A stretch of DNA of 6,152 bases from JBFGJY01 sp041576975 (GTDB taxonomy: Bacteria; Pseudomonadota; Gammaproteobacteria; UBA4575). The position numbers and the translations under genes are program-made. The stretch lies in the NCBI GenBank assembly GCA_041576975.1, contig JBFGJY010000101.1:1-6152 (forward strand), read 5' to 3'. The notes below the pieces were generated by a model that saw only the letters and a list, made by a program, of their open reading frames with translations, was not told the DNA's origin and did no database searches. Position 1 is the first letter of the stretch. Each line of letters opens with the position of its first letter. This document shows, one piece after another, positions 1-5,762 of this stretch.

Positions 1-995
1 GAATCGCAAAAGAAGAAATAATTACAGATGTTATTAATTCGTTAAATGATTGGCAAGCATTGGGGATTTTGGGAAATGATGTCACTCCATTAGCTGAAGA
101 AGTGGAAGATGTACTTGCTTATATGAAGGAAATAAATTTAAGTCTAGAGGATAAAAAAGAACTTCAACATATAAAGTCATTAAAGTTGTTGGATACAGGA
201 TTCAAAGTATTAACATCGAACACTGAAATTAATAATATATTGCTACCTGTAATTTCACATTTCCCTACAACAAATAATAATATCACGCATATAATTAAAA
301 TAATCGAGAAAAATAATAGCTTCGTTATTTTAGATGGAAATAAGCTTATTGGGCGATGCGATACAATTGATGAGGTTGTCCCTATTGTAAATGGTCATTT
401 ACTGGTAACAAGTTTTTTAGAAGTAGATTGTCTTTCCGTATTTCACGCAGGCGTTATTTATGACAATAATGGCGTAGTATTATTAAGTGCAGGAAGTGGA
501 AGTGGAAAATCGACTTTAACGGCTGCATTGATGTGTTCTGGCAAACAGTTGTTTACAGATGAATTAGCAGTATTAACTCATGATAAAAAAATTCGGCCTG
601 CTCCGGGCTGTATAGGATTAAAAAAAGGATCCTGGGATGTAATAGAAAAGTTCTACCCATCAATTTTTGAATTAATTACTCATCAGCGCCAAGATGATAA
701 AGTAGTTAAGTTTTTACCACCATCTTCTTTACCAACTACTGCACAACTAAAAAATGGGGAGCCTGTAAAAGCGGTAGTATTTCCAAATTATTCACCAGAC
801 CATGATACTACACTTATCCCAATTTCTACTGCTGATGCATTAGTAAAGTTAACGGATGCGGGCTATCACGCAAATCAATCTTTGAGTCATGAATGCGTGG
901 CTAATTTGGTTGCATGGATGAAAGAAACCCCTGCTTACGAATTATCTGTTAATGATCTAAAAGAAGCGGTAAATCTTGTAGCAACATTGCTGTGA
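1..995 (+). CDS. PqqD-tail / HPr-kinase-like P-loop protein, 5'-partial
   Basis: The reading frame is open to the left edge (first full codon at base 3), so the TTG at 60 is not a convincing start and the gene is truncated by the window. The first visible residues (IAKEEIITDVINSL..., then ALGIL) resemble the last helices of a PqqD peptide-chaperone domain. The rest matches the HPr kinase/phosphorylase-like fold: an FHAG segment (bases 441-452), a Walker A GSGSGKST (492-515), and FTDEL (555-569) as the acidic, metal-binding Walker-B-like motif, followed by RPAPG. Homologues in lasso-peptide clusters (the PadeK/ThcoK type) phosphorylate the precursor's C-terminal Ser; others occur in PEP-CTERM/exopolysaccharide loci. 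A cytosolic peptide- or small-molecule kinase is inferred. The gene overlaps the nucleotidyltransferase gene by 4 bases, so the two are probably translated together. The kinase-like fold is well supported. The PqqD assignment is tentative because only its end is visible. Confidence 0.8.
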   Translation, partial: IAKEEIITDVINSLNDWQALGILGNDVTPLAEEVEDVLAYMKEINLSLEDKKELQHIKSLKLLDTGFKVLTSNTEINNILLPVISHFPTTNNNITHIIKIIEKNNSFVILDGNKLIGRCDTIDEVVPIVNGHLLVTSFLEVDCLSVFHAGVIYDNNGVVLLSAGSGSGKSTLTAALMCSGKQLFTDELAVLTHDKKIRPAPGCIGLKKGSWDVIEKFYPSIFELITHQRQDDKVVKFLPPSSLPTTAQLKNGEPVKAVVFPNYSPDHDTTLIPISTADALVKLTDAGYHANQSLSHECVANLVAWMKETPAYELSVNDLKEAVNLVATLL

Positions 996-2041
996 GTCAA
1001 ATGTATTTCAATGCGTATCGCTTTATTACAGGCGTAGTATCTCCGTTTATTTCAAGAGATAAAATTTTACCTCAACTGACCCAACAAGCATCATTAGATT
1101 GGGAAGCTGTTGCAAGTATTGCTGGGGATCATTTAATTGTACAGGCTTTATACCCTGCAATACTTGAGAAGGGAGTAGTAGATTTAATACCAGATGATTT
1201 TTTGGCTTATATAAAAGATTTGCATGAACTCAATTGTAAACGCAATGAGATGCTGAGGAAGCAGTTAATTAATGCACTTCTAGTAATTAATAATTTGAAT
1301 ATAAAACCACTTTTAATGAAAGGTTCCGCACATTTATTTTTGAATACTTTTGCAAATGTAGGTGATCGTCTGTTGACAGATCTAGATATTTTAGTCCCCT
1401 CTGACGCAATTAAGCACGTTAGCAATGAATTAATTGCAACTGGTTACGAATTTTCAGAGGACCATATGGAGTTTATAGAGACTCATCATCATTATCCGCC
1501 TTTAATTAAAAGTGGTGAATGTGCAACGATCGAGTTGCATCGTGATTTAATGTTTCGTGAACAACAACATGTATTTCCGACTGAACATGCATGGAAAAAG
1601 ACCGTTGATATTACACTACCAAATAACGCACAAGCTAAAGTTCTTGTTCCAACCTATAGGGTATTTCATAGCTTTTTACATAGCTGCATTGTAGATAAAC
1701 TTCATCAAAGAGGTTATGCCGAGATTCGACAGTTACATGAATTAGCTAGAGCACAGTCTATGTATTCATCCGACATAGATTGGGAGGAGATGTTGGCCTA
1801 CGCGCATGACCATGGTGTGGGTAGACAGCTTCATGCTAATTTATATATAGCTAGTAAATTCATGAATATTCCCGGTTTAAAAGAAACCGTTAATAAGCAT
1901 ATCTCGAGGTCCGTTTTTCAGTATCTTAGAGTCTGCTCAAAGCTTAAATATAATTGGTTCGATATTTTAGATATAAAATTAACCAGACGTATAAATCGCT
2001 TCCAATCTAAATTTAATAATCTAACACGCGCCCATGCTTAG
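992..2041 (+). CDS. nucleotidyltransferase family protein (NTP_transf_5 type)
   Basis: A 349-residue protein starting at GTG 992 inside the GTGA overlap with the kinase stop. An in-frame ATG at 1001 is the alternative start; neither has a clear Shine-Dalgarno, which favours translational coupling. The family signature lies at residues 108-135: LMKGSA, then GDR, then TDLDILVP. It supplies K110-G111, R126 and the metal-binding acidic pair D130/D132. The third carboxylate is probably E181 in TIELHRDL (commonly IDLHW in the family). A THHHYPP segment (residues 164-170) precedes it. No signal peptide or membrane span is seen, so the protein is probably cytosolic. The reaction expected from the fold is transfer of a nucleotidyl or activated-sugar moiety. 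The pairing with an HprK-like kinase recalls lasso-peptide loci such as that of pseudomycoidin, where the phosphorylated C-terminus is further modified. The substrate here is unknown. Confidence 0.85.
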   Translation: MSQMYFNAYRFITGVVSPFISRDKILPQLTQQASLDWEAVASIAGDHLIVQALYPAILEKGVVDLIPDDFLAYIKDLHELNCKRNEMLRKQLINALLVINNLNIKPLLMKGSAHLFLNTFANVGDRLLTDLDILVPSDAIKHVSNELIATGYEFSEDHMEFIETHHHYPPLIKSGECATIELHRDLMFREQQHVFPTEHAWKKTVDITLPNNAQAKVLVPTYRVFHSFLHSCIVDKLHQRGYAEIRQLHELARAQSMYSSDIDWEEMLAYAHDHGVGRQLHANLYIASKFMNIPGLKETVNKHISRSVFQYLRVCSKLKYNWFDILDIKLTRRINRFQSKFNNLTRAHA

Positions 2042-2126
2042 ATAACTGATGTAAATAAGCTTAAAAGCTACTCTAGTTCTTTAATTTAGCCGATAAAGTT
2101 ACCAGGTTATTTTTAGGATATATGGG

Positions 2127-2155
2127 TTGAAAGTTCTCATTAAGTTCTCTATTAT
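2127..2155 (+). promoter_or_regulatory. sigma-70 type promoter of the lexA-dinB-SRAP operon
   Basis: A -35 element TTGAAA (2127-2132) and a -10 element TATTAT (2150-2155) are separated by exactly 17 bases. Transcription would start near 2161-2163, leaving a leader of about 15 bases before ATG 2177. The spacer holds two GTTCTC half-sites and the region just past -10 holds two GAGAAC half-sites, so a bound repressor would block RNA polymerase directly. Confidence 0.7.
2133..2147 (+). promoter_or_regulatory. LexA operator box 1, GTTC-N7-GTTC
   Basis: GTTC at 2133-2136 and GTTC at 2144-2147 are separated by exactly 7 bases. This matches the direct-repeat LexA box known from Alphaproteobacteria. 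Both half-sites extend to GTTCTC. The box fills most of the promoter spacer. The 11-base period places both half-sites on the same face of the helix. Binding by the adjacent LexA-like protein is inferred. Confidence 0.72.
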
Positions 2156-2157
2156 GA

Positions 2158-2172
2158 GAACCTATTGAGAAC
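2158..2172 (-). promoter_or_regulatory. LexA operator box 2, GAAC-N7-GAAC (inverted copy of box 1)
   Basis: GAAC at 2158-2161 and GAAC at 2169-2172 are separated by 7 bases. This is the same box as box 1 on the opposite strand, with half-sites extending to GAGAAC (2156-2161 and 2167-2172). Boxes 1 and 2 are mirror images about 2152.5, inside the -10 element. Box 2 covers the predicted transcription start and ends 4 bases before ATG 2177. Confidence 0.7.
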
Positions 2173-2176
2173 ATTT

Positions 2177-2767
2177 ATGCTGACTGAACGAGAACAAGCC
2201 ACGCTGCAATTCATTGCGGACTATATCCTTAAATACCGCAAGGCCCCTTTGTTGATAGAAATTGCTGAAGGCCTAGGCATTCAGTCTAAAGGGGTTGTAC
2301 ACCGGTATTTATCAGCGTTGGAGGAACAAGGCTATATTCGGCGGCATCAGAAGCATCGCGGCATTCAGCTGGTGGATCATCCTGATTACGACGAATTGCC
2401 TCTATTAGGCCGTATCGCTGCGGGCAAGCCCATTGAAGCTATTGAAGACCGTGAGCTTATTAGCTTTGCGCATTTGCTGGGTGGCCCTAACCGCTATGTA
2501 CTGCAAGTCAAAGGCCTTTCTATGATTGATGAAGGCATTCGTAGTGGTGATCTTGTTGTTATTGAGCAGTCTAGTACTGCGCGCAATAACCAAATTGTAG
2601 TGGCACTGATCGATAACCATGAAGCGACCTTAAAAAGAATTAAATTTCCGAGCAGGGATGTGATTCGCTTAATTCCTGCTAATAAAAATATGCAACCCAA
2701 AGATTATTCGGCTGACCGTGTAGCGATACAAGGTGTATTGGTTGGTCAAGTGAGAATGTATTCGTGA
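2177..2767 (+). CDS. lexA: LexA-like self-cleaving repressor (S24 peptidase)
   Basis: A 196-residue protein if started at ATG 2177; numbering here uses that start. A TTG at 2165 would add four residues, but it lies inside the operator and nearly at the transcription start, and MLTEREQ is the usual LexA opening. Residues 1-65 form the winged helix. Its recognition region (SKGVVHRYLSALEEQGYIRR) is closer to alphaproteobacterial LexA as I remember it than to E. coli LexA. The C-terminal S24 domain shows the scissile Ala-Gly (A82-G83 in RIAAGKP), nucleophile S115 in VKGLSMIDEGI, and general-base K153 in ATLKR. It should repress its own promoter until RecA-stimulated self-cleavage. Ala-Gly rather than Cys-Gly, together with a complete DNA-binding domain, argues for LexA rather than UmuD. 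E. coli LexA is about 202 residues, so length is normal. Three bases separate it from the polymerase gene. Whether it is the host's main LexA or a second, cassette-specific copy cannot be told here. Confidence 0.9.
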   Translation: MLTEREQATLQFIADYILKYRKAPLLIEIAEGLGIQSKGVVHRYLSALEEQGYIRRHQKHRGIQLVDHPDYDELPLLGRIAAGKPIEAIEDRELISFAHLLGGPNRYVLQVKGLSMIDEGIRSGDLVVIEQSSTARNNQIVVALIDNHEATLKRIKFPSRDVIRLIPANKNMQPKDYSADRVAIQGVLVGQVRMYS

Positions 2768-2770
2768 GAG

Positions 2771-3991
2771 ATGAAACGTTGGAGTCGCGCCATTGTATTA
2801 ATCGATATGGATGCGTTCTTTGCCAGCATCGAACAGCATGATCATCCAGAATTACGCGGTAGGCCCATTGGCATTACCAATGGTTTAACTGGCACTTGTT
2901 TTATTACGTGTTCTTATGAGGCAAGACAATATGGAATCAAGACAGGCACACGAATAAAACAAGCTTTACAGTTATGTCCTGATGTCATTCAAATTCCGGC
3001 AAGACCTTATCGTTATGCAGAAGTTTCTACTAACATTATGTCTGCATTACAAAATATTACGCCTGATGTAGAAGTATTTTCTGTTGATGAGGCGTTTCTT
3101 GATATTACACACTGCCAAGGCATCTATGGTGATCCCGCAAAAATTGGAAAGTTAGTAAAAGATACCATTTATGAAGCAGGAGGAGTTACCTGCAGTGTTG
3201 GGATCAGTGGTGATAAAACCACAGCTAAACATGCCGCAAAGCGCGATAAACCCGATGGCTTAGTCGTGGTCCCTCCGTCGGAATCTCAAGAGTATTTAAA
3301 AAATGTTCCAGTCACAGAACTATGTGGTATCGCGAATGGCATTGGAAGATATTTAGGAGATCGCGGTGTGCATGTCTGTGGTGATATGAAGAAATTACCG
3401 ATTAGCGAACTGGCCAGGCGCTTTGGCAATCCCGGTCGGCGTATTTGGTACATGGCCCAGGGCTTAGACCCTGAGCCCTTACAACAAACCGTTCCTGCAC
3501 CTAAATCTATTGGGCATGGCAAAGTGATGCCACCCAATACTAAAGAACCAGCTGCATTAAAGACCTATTTACACCATATGGCTGAGAAAGTAGCTGCGCG
3601 CTTGCGCAAACATGAGTTTGAAGCCCAACATTTTTTTATAGGTTTTTTGACGGAACAAGGCTGGCTGGCCAGAAAATTTAAAACAGAAGAACCTACGAAT
3701 GATAGTTACCAAATTAAAGCACTAGCAAGTGATTTGCTGAATCACTATTGGCACGGTCAAGGATGCTTTCAAGTACAAATCACCGCACTGGATCCAAAAG
3801 ATCGAGGCCATCAACTTTCATTGTTTAGTAAGAGAGATATAAAACGTGAGCAGATCAATCTGGCAATGGATCAAATCAATGAACGCTATGGTGAATTTAC
3901 TCTGGCGCCGGCGAATTTATTGCACCGCTCGGATATGCCGAATGTGATTGCGCCTGCATGGAAGCCTGATGGGCATCGCAAGACGGTATGA
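2771..3991 (+). CDS. dinB: Y-family translesion DNA polymerase (DinB/Pol IV-like)
   Basis: A 406-residue polymerase expected to bypass damaged template bases. Residues 8-21 carry IDMDAFFASIE with metal ligand D12 and probable steric-gate F17. SYEARQYGIKTG (48-59) is the fingers signature. SVDEAFLDI (104-112) supplies D106/E107. All catalytic carboxylates are present, which separates it from the inactive ImuB group. A helix-hairpin-helix-like segment (about 177-212) and the little-finger domain (about 245-345) follow. QLSLF at 348-352 is a textbook beta-clamp-binding pentapeptide. There is no long UmuC-type C-terminal extension, so DinB is the better label, although pairing with a LexA/UmuD-like gene recalls umuDC. 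The ATG is 3 bases after the lexA stop, with GAGAG just upstream. Its TGA overlaps the next gene's ATG (ATGA). Expression should follow the SOS promoter at 2127-2155. Confidence 0.92.
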   Translation: MKRWSRAIVLIDMDAFFASIEQHDHPELRGRPIGITNGLTGTCFITCSYEARQYGIKTGTRIKQALQLCPDVIQIPARPYRYAEVSTNIMSALQNITPDVEVFSVDEAFLDITHCQGIYGDPAKIGKLVKDTIYEAGGVTCSVGISGDKTTAKHAAKRDKPDGLVVVPPSESQEYLKNVPVTELCGIANGIGRYLGDRGVHVCGDMKKLPISELARRFGNPGRRIWYMAQGLDPEPLQQTVPAPKSIGHGKVMPPNTKEPAALKTYLHHMAEKVAARLRKHEFEAQHFFIGFLTEQGWLARKFKTEEPTNDSYQIKALASDLLNHYWHGQGCFQVQITALDPKDRGHQLSLFSKRDIKREQINLAMDQINERYGEFTLAPANLLHRSDMPNVIAPAWKPDGHRKTV

Positions 3992-4428
3992 GTAGTGGCG
4001 TTTTATATTCTTTTGAAAATAGTGATCGGCGTGTGTATTTTCATAATCCTATTGCAACGCTTCCGATTATTAGCAAATCAAATAATTTAATTCTCATGCC
4101 ATGGGGAAGACGTAAGCAACAACAAGGTATTCTTCCATTAGGAGGTTGGGCTCGATTGGAAGCTATATATAAAGGGCAGTGGGATCGATGGCAACCACGG
4201 CCGGTTAAAATTCTAATTAAATCCTTCATGGAAAAGTCTCATGATGGATCCAATCATTGGTTTGATCTAATTAAGGGACAATGTTTGCAAGGACTTGTTG
4301 CTCACTACAAACATGAACGGCGTGTTTATATAGTTACGATAGAACCTGAACAAGAAAACGCGTGGTATTATCGCTGGCCAAGAATAATTAATCAGGGCTA
4401 CAAGGAATGTGTGGAAGGTTTTCACTAG
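3988..4428 (+). CDS. putative degenerate SRAP-domain paralogue (active site lost)
   Basis: A 146-residue protein that I did not recognise by name, but it aligns by eye with the SRAP protein encoded immediately downstream. FHNPIATLPII (18-28) matches YNIAPYANILT; LMPWGRR (36-42) matches MNWGIIP; WARLEAI (54-60) matches NARSETI; ILIKSFMEK (75-83) matches ILANGFYEW; HWFDLIKG (90-97) matches PYRITIKN; LQGLVAHYK (100-108) matches MAGIYQVSK; VYIVTIEPE (113-121) matches CCIITMHAN; and WYYRWP (126-131) matches HHHRMP. The SRAP nucleophile Cys2 is absent (MSSGV start), the Asn before A-R is Trp54, and the catalytic His is Tyr128, while Glu82 is kept. It should therefore not form the usual thiazolidine crosslink to abasic DNA. 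A structural, DNA-binding or regulatory role is inferred. It starts in an ATGA overlap with dinB and its last 22 bases overlap the SRAP gene. Confidence 0.75.
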   Translation: MSSGVLYSFENSDRRVYFHNPIATLPIISKSNNLILMPWGRRKQQQGILPLGGWARLEAIYKGQWDRWQPRPVKILIKSFMEKSHDGSNHWFDLIKGQCLQGLVAHYKHERRVYIVTIEPEQENAWYYRWPRIINQGYKECVEGFH

Positions 4429-5054
4429 AGCAGTACCCAAAAGTTATAACTGAATATTTAAATCTACCGACTTATCCCAAATTTAGTCCTAAATACAATA
4501 TCGCACCTTACGCAAATATCCTTACTGTATTTAATTCTAATAGTTGTTATGAGTGGTGTGAGATGAACTGGGGTATCATCCCGCCATGGGCAAAAGAGGG
4601 GCAATTTAAACGCCCTCTTATTAACGCTAGAAGTGAGACTATATGGGAGAAGCCATCATTTAAAAAATTAGCAAAGACTAATCGGTGTATTATCCTTGCA
4701 AATGGATTTTATGAATGGAATCGAAGTGAAAATCCAAAACAACCTTATCGAATCACTATTAAAAACTGCCAAGACATGGCGATGGCAGGAATCTATCAAG
4801 TCAGCAAAGACGGCGAATTGCAATGCTGCATCATAACTATGCACGCTAATAATAAAATGGCAAAAATACATCATCATCGTATGCCTATATCGACCGGCAA
4901 AATTAATTTGAAACGATGGATAGACTCAGATGATCAAGATGAGATAGCTTCAATTATGAGTTCATCTACTGATGTTGAGTTAGAGCTAAATAAAATTAGT
5001 TCCTATGTAAATAGTACAAAGAATCAGGGGAAGGAATGTATTGAAGTAATTTAG
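4407..5054 (+). CDS. SOS response-associated peptidase (SRAP; YedK/HMCES family)
   Basis: A 215-residue canonical SRAP protein. The family shields abasic sites in single-stranded DNA through a thiazolidine bond between Cys2 and the ring-opened sugar. All key residues are visible: MCGRFSLE with Cys2 (after Met removal, which fixes the start at 4407), YNIAP (30-34), MNWGIIPPWA (53-62), INARSETIW with N73/R75 (72-80), GFYEW with E103 (100-104), and HHHRMP with H157 (155-160). It is cytosolic and acts at stalled forks. The start lies inside the preceding gene (22-base overlap). AAGGA directly abuts the ATG, so CAGGG at 4393-4397 or translational coupling probably guides ribosomes. Placement behind lexA and dinB suggests SOS induction from 2127-2155. 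The last 30 or so residues are polar and weakly conserved. G+C is visibly lower than in lexA/dinB. Confidence 0.93.
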   Translation: MCGRFSLEQYPKVITEYLNLPTYPKFSPKYNIAPYANILTVFNSNSCYEWCEMNWGIIPPWAKEGQFKRPLINARSETIWEKPSFKKLAKTNRCIILANGFYEWNRSENPKQPYRITIKNCQDMAMAGIYQVSKDGELQCCIITMHANNKMAKIHHHRMPISTGKINLKRWIDSDDQDEIASIMSSSTDVELELNKISSYVNSTKNQGKECIEVI

Positions 5055-5281
5055 TGTAATTGAATGTGTAAAATTCAGTCAATTGCAAATGGTTGAAAAT
5101 GTCTGATAAATGGCAATAAACTTACCTAAAATCTGTGACTTATCTGCCGTTAATCTCTAATGAGTGACCATTTGGTGAATTGGACACAGATATTTAATTT
5201 CACATTCATACAATAGGTTACAGCTGTTGTGCCAGGACAGTCGAGTTATAGGAGATGACTTTTCAATGAAAAGGAGCGTTC
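5055..5281 (+). other. intergenic gap between SRAP and small genes; weak promoter candidate only
   Basis: This 227-base gap holds no convincing gene. A possible promoter is TTGAAA (5093-5098), an 18-base spacer and TAAACT (5117-5122); TTGGAC (5180-5185) and TACAAT (5209-5214) are 23 bases apart, too far to pair. Perfect inverted repeats are present: 8 bases (5086-5093 with 5167-5174) and 7 bases (5131-5137 with 5185-5191). Neither exceeds what a stretch this size might show by chance. No intrinsic terminator is seen after the SRAP gene, so read-through into the small genes is possible. Confidence 0.35.
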
Positions 5282-5470
5282 ATGATTTCAATCAAAAGTG
5301 TTCAGCGGCTTTACCAGTCATCTCAACTGGGAAAGTTCCATGAAGTAAATAGACTGCGTTCTTCAAACACAAATCCAAATAATTCAAATAATGCTACTCA
5401 AGAGCAGCATTTGAGCCGTGAGCAAGTTTTAGAAATCTATGACTTGATTGCACAACTGAATGCACAATAA
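5282..5470 (+). CDS. small hypothetical protein, 62 residues
   Basis: I do not recognise this protein. The start is well supported: AAGGAG (5271-5276) sits 5 bases before ATG 5282. The N-terminal third is basic and helix-prone (SIKSVQRLYQ). Residues 27-40 are an Asn/Ser/Thr-rich, probably disordered linker (SSNTNPNNSNNA). The C-terminal part (LSREQVLEIYDLIAQLNA) looks like an amphipathic helix. There is no cysteine, signal peptide or membrane span. It lies 72 bases before a tiny membrane-protein gene on the same strand, and both probably end at the terminator at 5703-5733. It could be a small regulator or binding partner; no function is assigned. Confidence 0.65.
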   Translation: MISIKSVQRLYQSSQLGKFHEVNRLRSSNTNPNNSNNATQEQHLSREQVLEIYDLIAQLNAQ

Positions 5471-5542
5471 AGAAGAGTTGATATAGTTTGGATAAATATA
5501 TTTGGGAGCCCGCGTAAATTTAAACATTAATGGGGAAGTAAA

Positions 5543-5641
5543 ATGGATGTAACACAGACAATATTCATATTTGATGTATTTGCACTACTTGGTATCATGA
5601 TTTCAAGTGCTGTGTACTTGTATCATCATAAATCACACTAA
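5543..5641 (+). CDS. small single-span membrane protein, 32 residues
   Basis: This short open frame runs from ATG 5543 to TAA 5639-5641. It is preceded by GGGGAAG (5532-5538), a good ribosome-binding site 4 bases upstream. Residues 5-26 (QTIFIFDVFALLGIMISSAVYL) form one hydrophobic helix interrupted by a single Asp. A short His/Lys tail (YHHKSH) follows, which by the positive-inside rule suggests a cytoplasmic C-terminus. The layout is typical of tiny inner-membrane proteins that stabilise larger complexes (CydX or KdpF style), but it matches none that I know. The strong SD and the terminator just downstream support a real gene. Confidence 0.6.
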   Translation: MDVTQTIFIFDVFALLGIMISSAVYLYHHKSH

Positions 5642-5679
5642 GAATTGCACATACACAACATAATTTAGAGTCCAACTCC

Positions 5680-5696
5680 AAGCGTTTTACACGCTT
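5680..5696 (+). repeat. small hairpin ahead of the terminator
   Basis: AAGCGT (5680-5685) and ACGCTT (5691-5696) form a 6-base-pair stem with a 5-base loop. A lesser GAGT-CCA-ACTC stem lies just upstream (5668-5678). Together with the terminator they make a run of three short hairpins, possibly a structured or processed 3' end for the small-gene transcript. Significance is modest. Confidence 0.4.
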
Positions 5697-5702
5697 ATAA
5701 TA

Positions 5703-5733
5703 AAAAGCCCCCATCATAGGGGGCTTTTCTTTT
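5703..5733. terminator. bidirectional rho-independent terminator
   Basis: The stem is AAAAGCCCCC (5703-5712) paired with GGGGGCTTTT (5719-5728), with a 6-base ATCATA loop. TTTTCTTTT follows on the + strand; on the - strand the stem runs into TTTTT. It sits between the + strand small genes and the - strand MarR gene, so it plausibly ends both convergent transcripts. Confidence 0.93.
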
Positions 5734-5762
5734 GTTATTCAAATAAAATTAGTGATCAAGTC

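Noticed and set aside
60..62. TTG as the start of the kinase gene
   Set aside because: The frame is open upstream to the window edge and encodes a sequence that looks like the end of a PqqD domain, with no ribosome-binding site before 60.
1207..1425. Minus-strand open frame opposite the nucleotidyltransferase signature region
   Set aside because: It is a shadow of the conserved + strand motif-bearing gene, with no family features. The same reasoning removes the other antisense frames at 2405-2700, 3286-3537, 4041-4229 and 4668-4877.
2054..2070. AGCTT-AA-AAGCT inverted repeat as a terminator after the nucleotidyltransferase gene
   Set aside because: The loop is only 2 bases, there is little G+C in the stem and no T run follows, so it is not a credible terminator.
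2165..2176. TTG start for the LexA-like protein, adding MRTF
   Set aside because: It lies within operator box 2 and only a few bases past the predicted transcription start; ATG 2177 gives the usual LexA N-terminus MLTERE.
2186..2195. Further GAAC and GAGAAC motifs just inside the lexA coding region
   Set aside because: They do not keep the 7-base spacing with each other or with box 2, and they encode the conserved residues EREQ, so coincidence is likely.
5180..5214. TTGGAC and TACAAT as a promoter for the small genes
   Set aside because: The spacing is 23 bases, outside the usual 16-18 range for sigma-70 promoters.
5266..5343. A 25-codon frame (ATG 5266) overlapping the start of the 62-residue gene
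   Set aside because: It lies in another frame across the Shine-Dalgarno and start of the better-supported gene; its composition looks random and its own ribosome-binding site is poorly placed.
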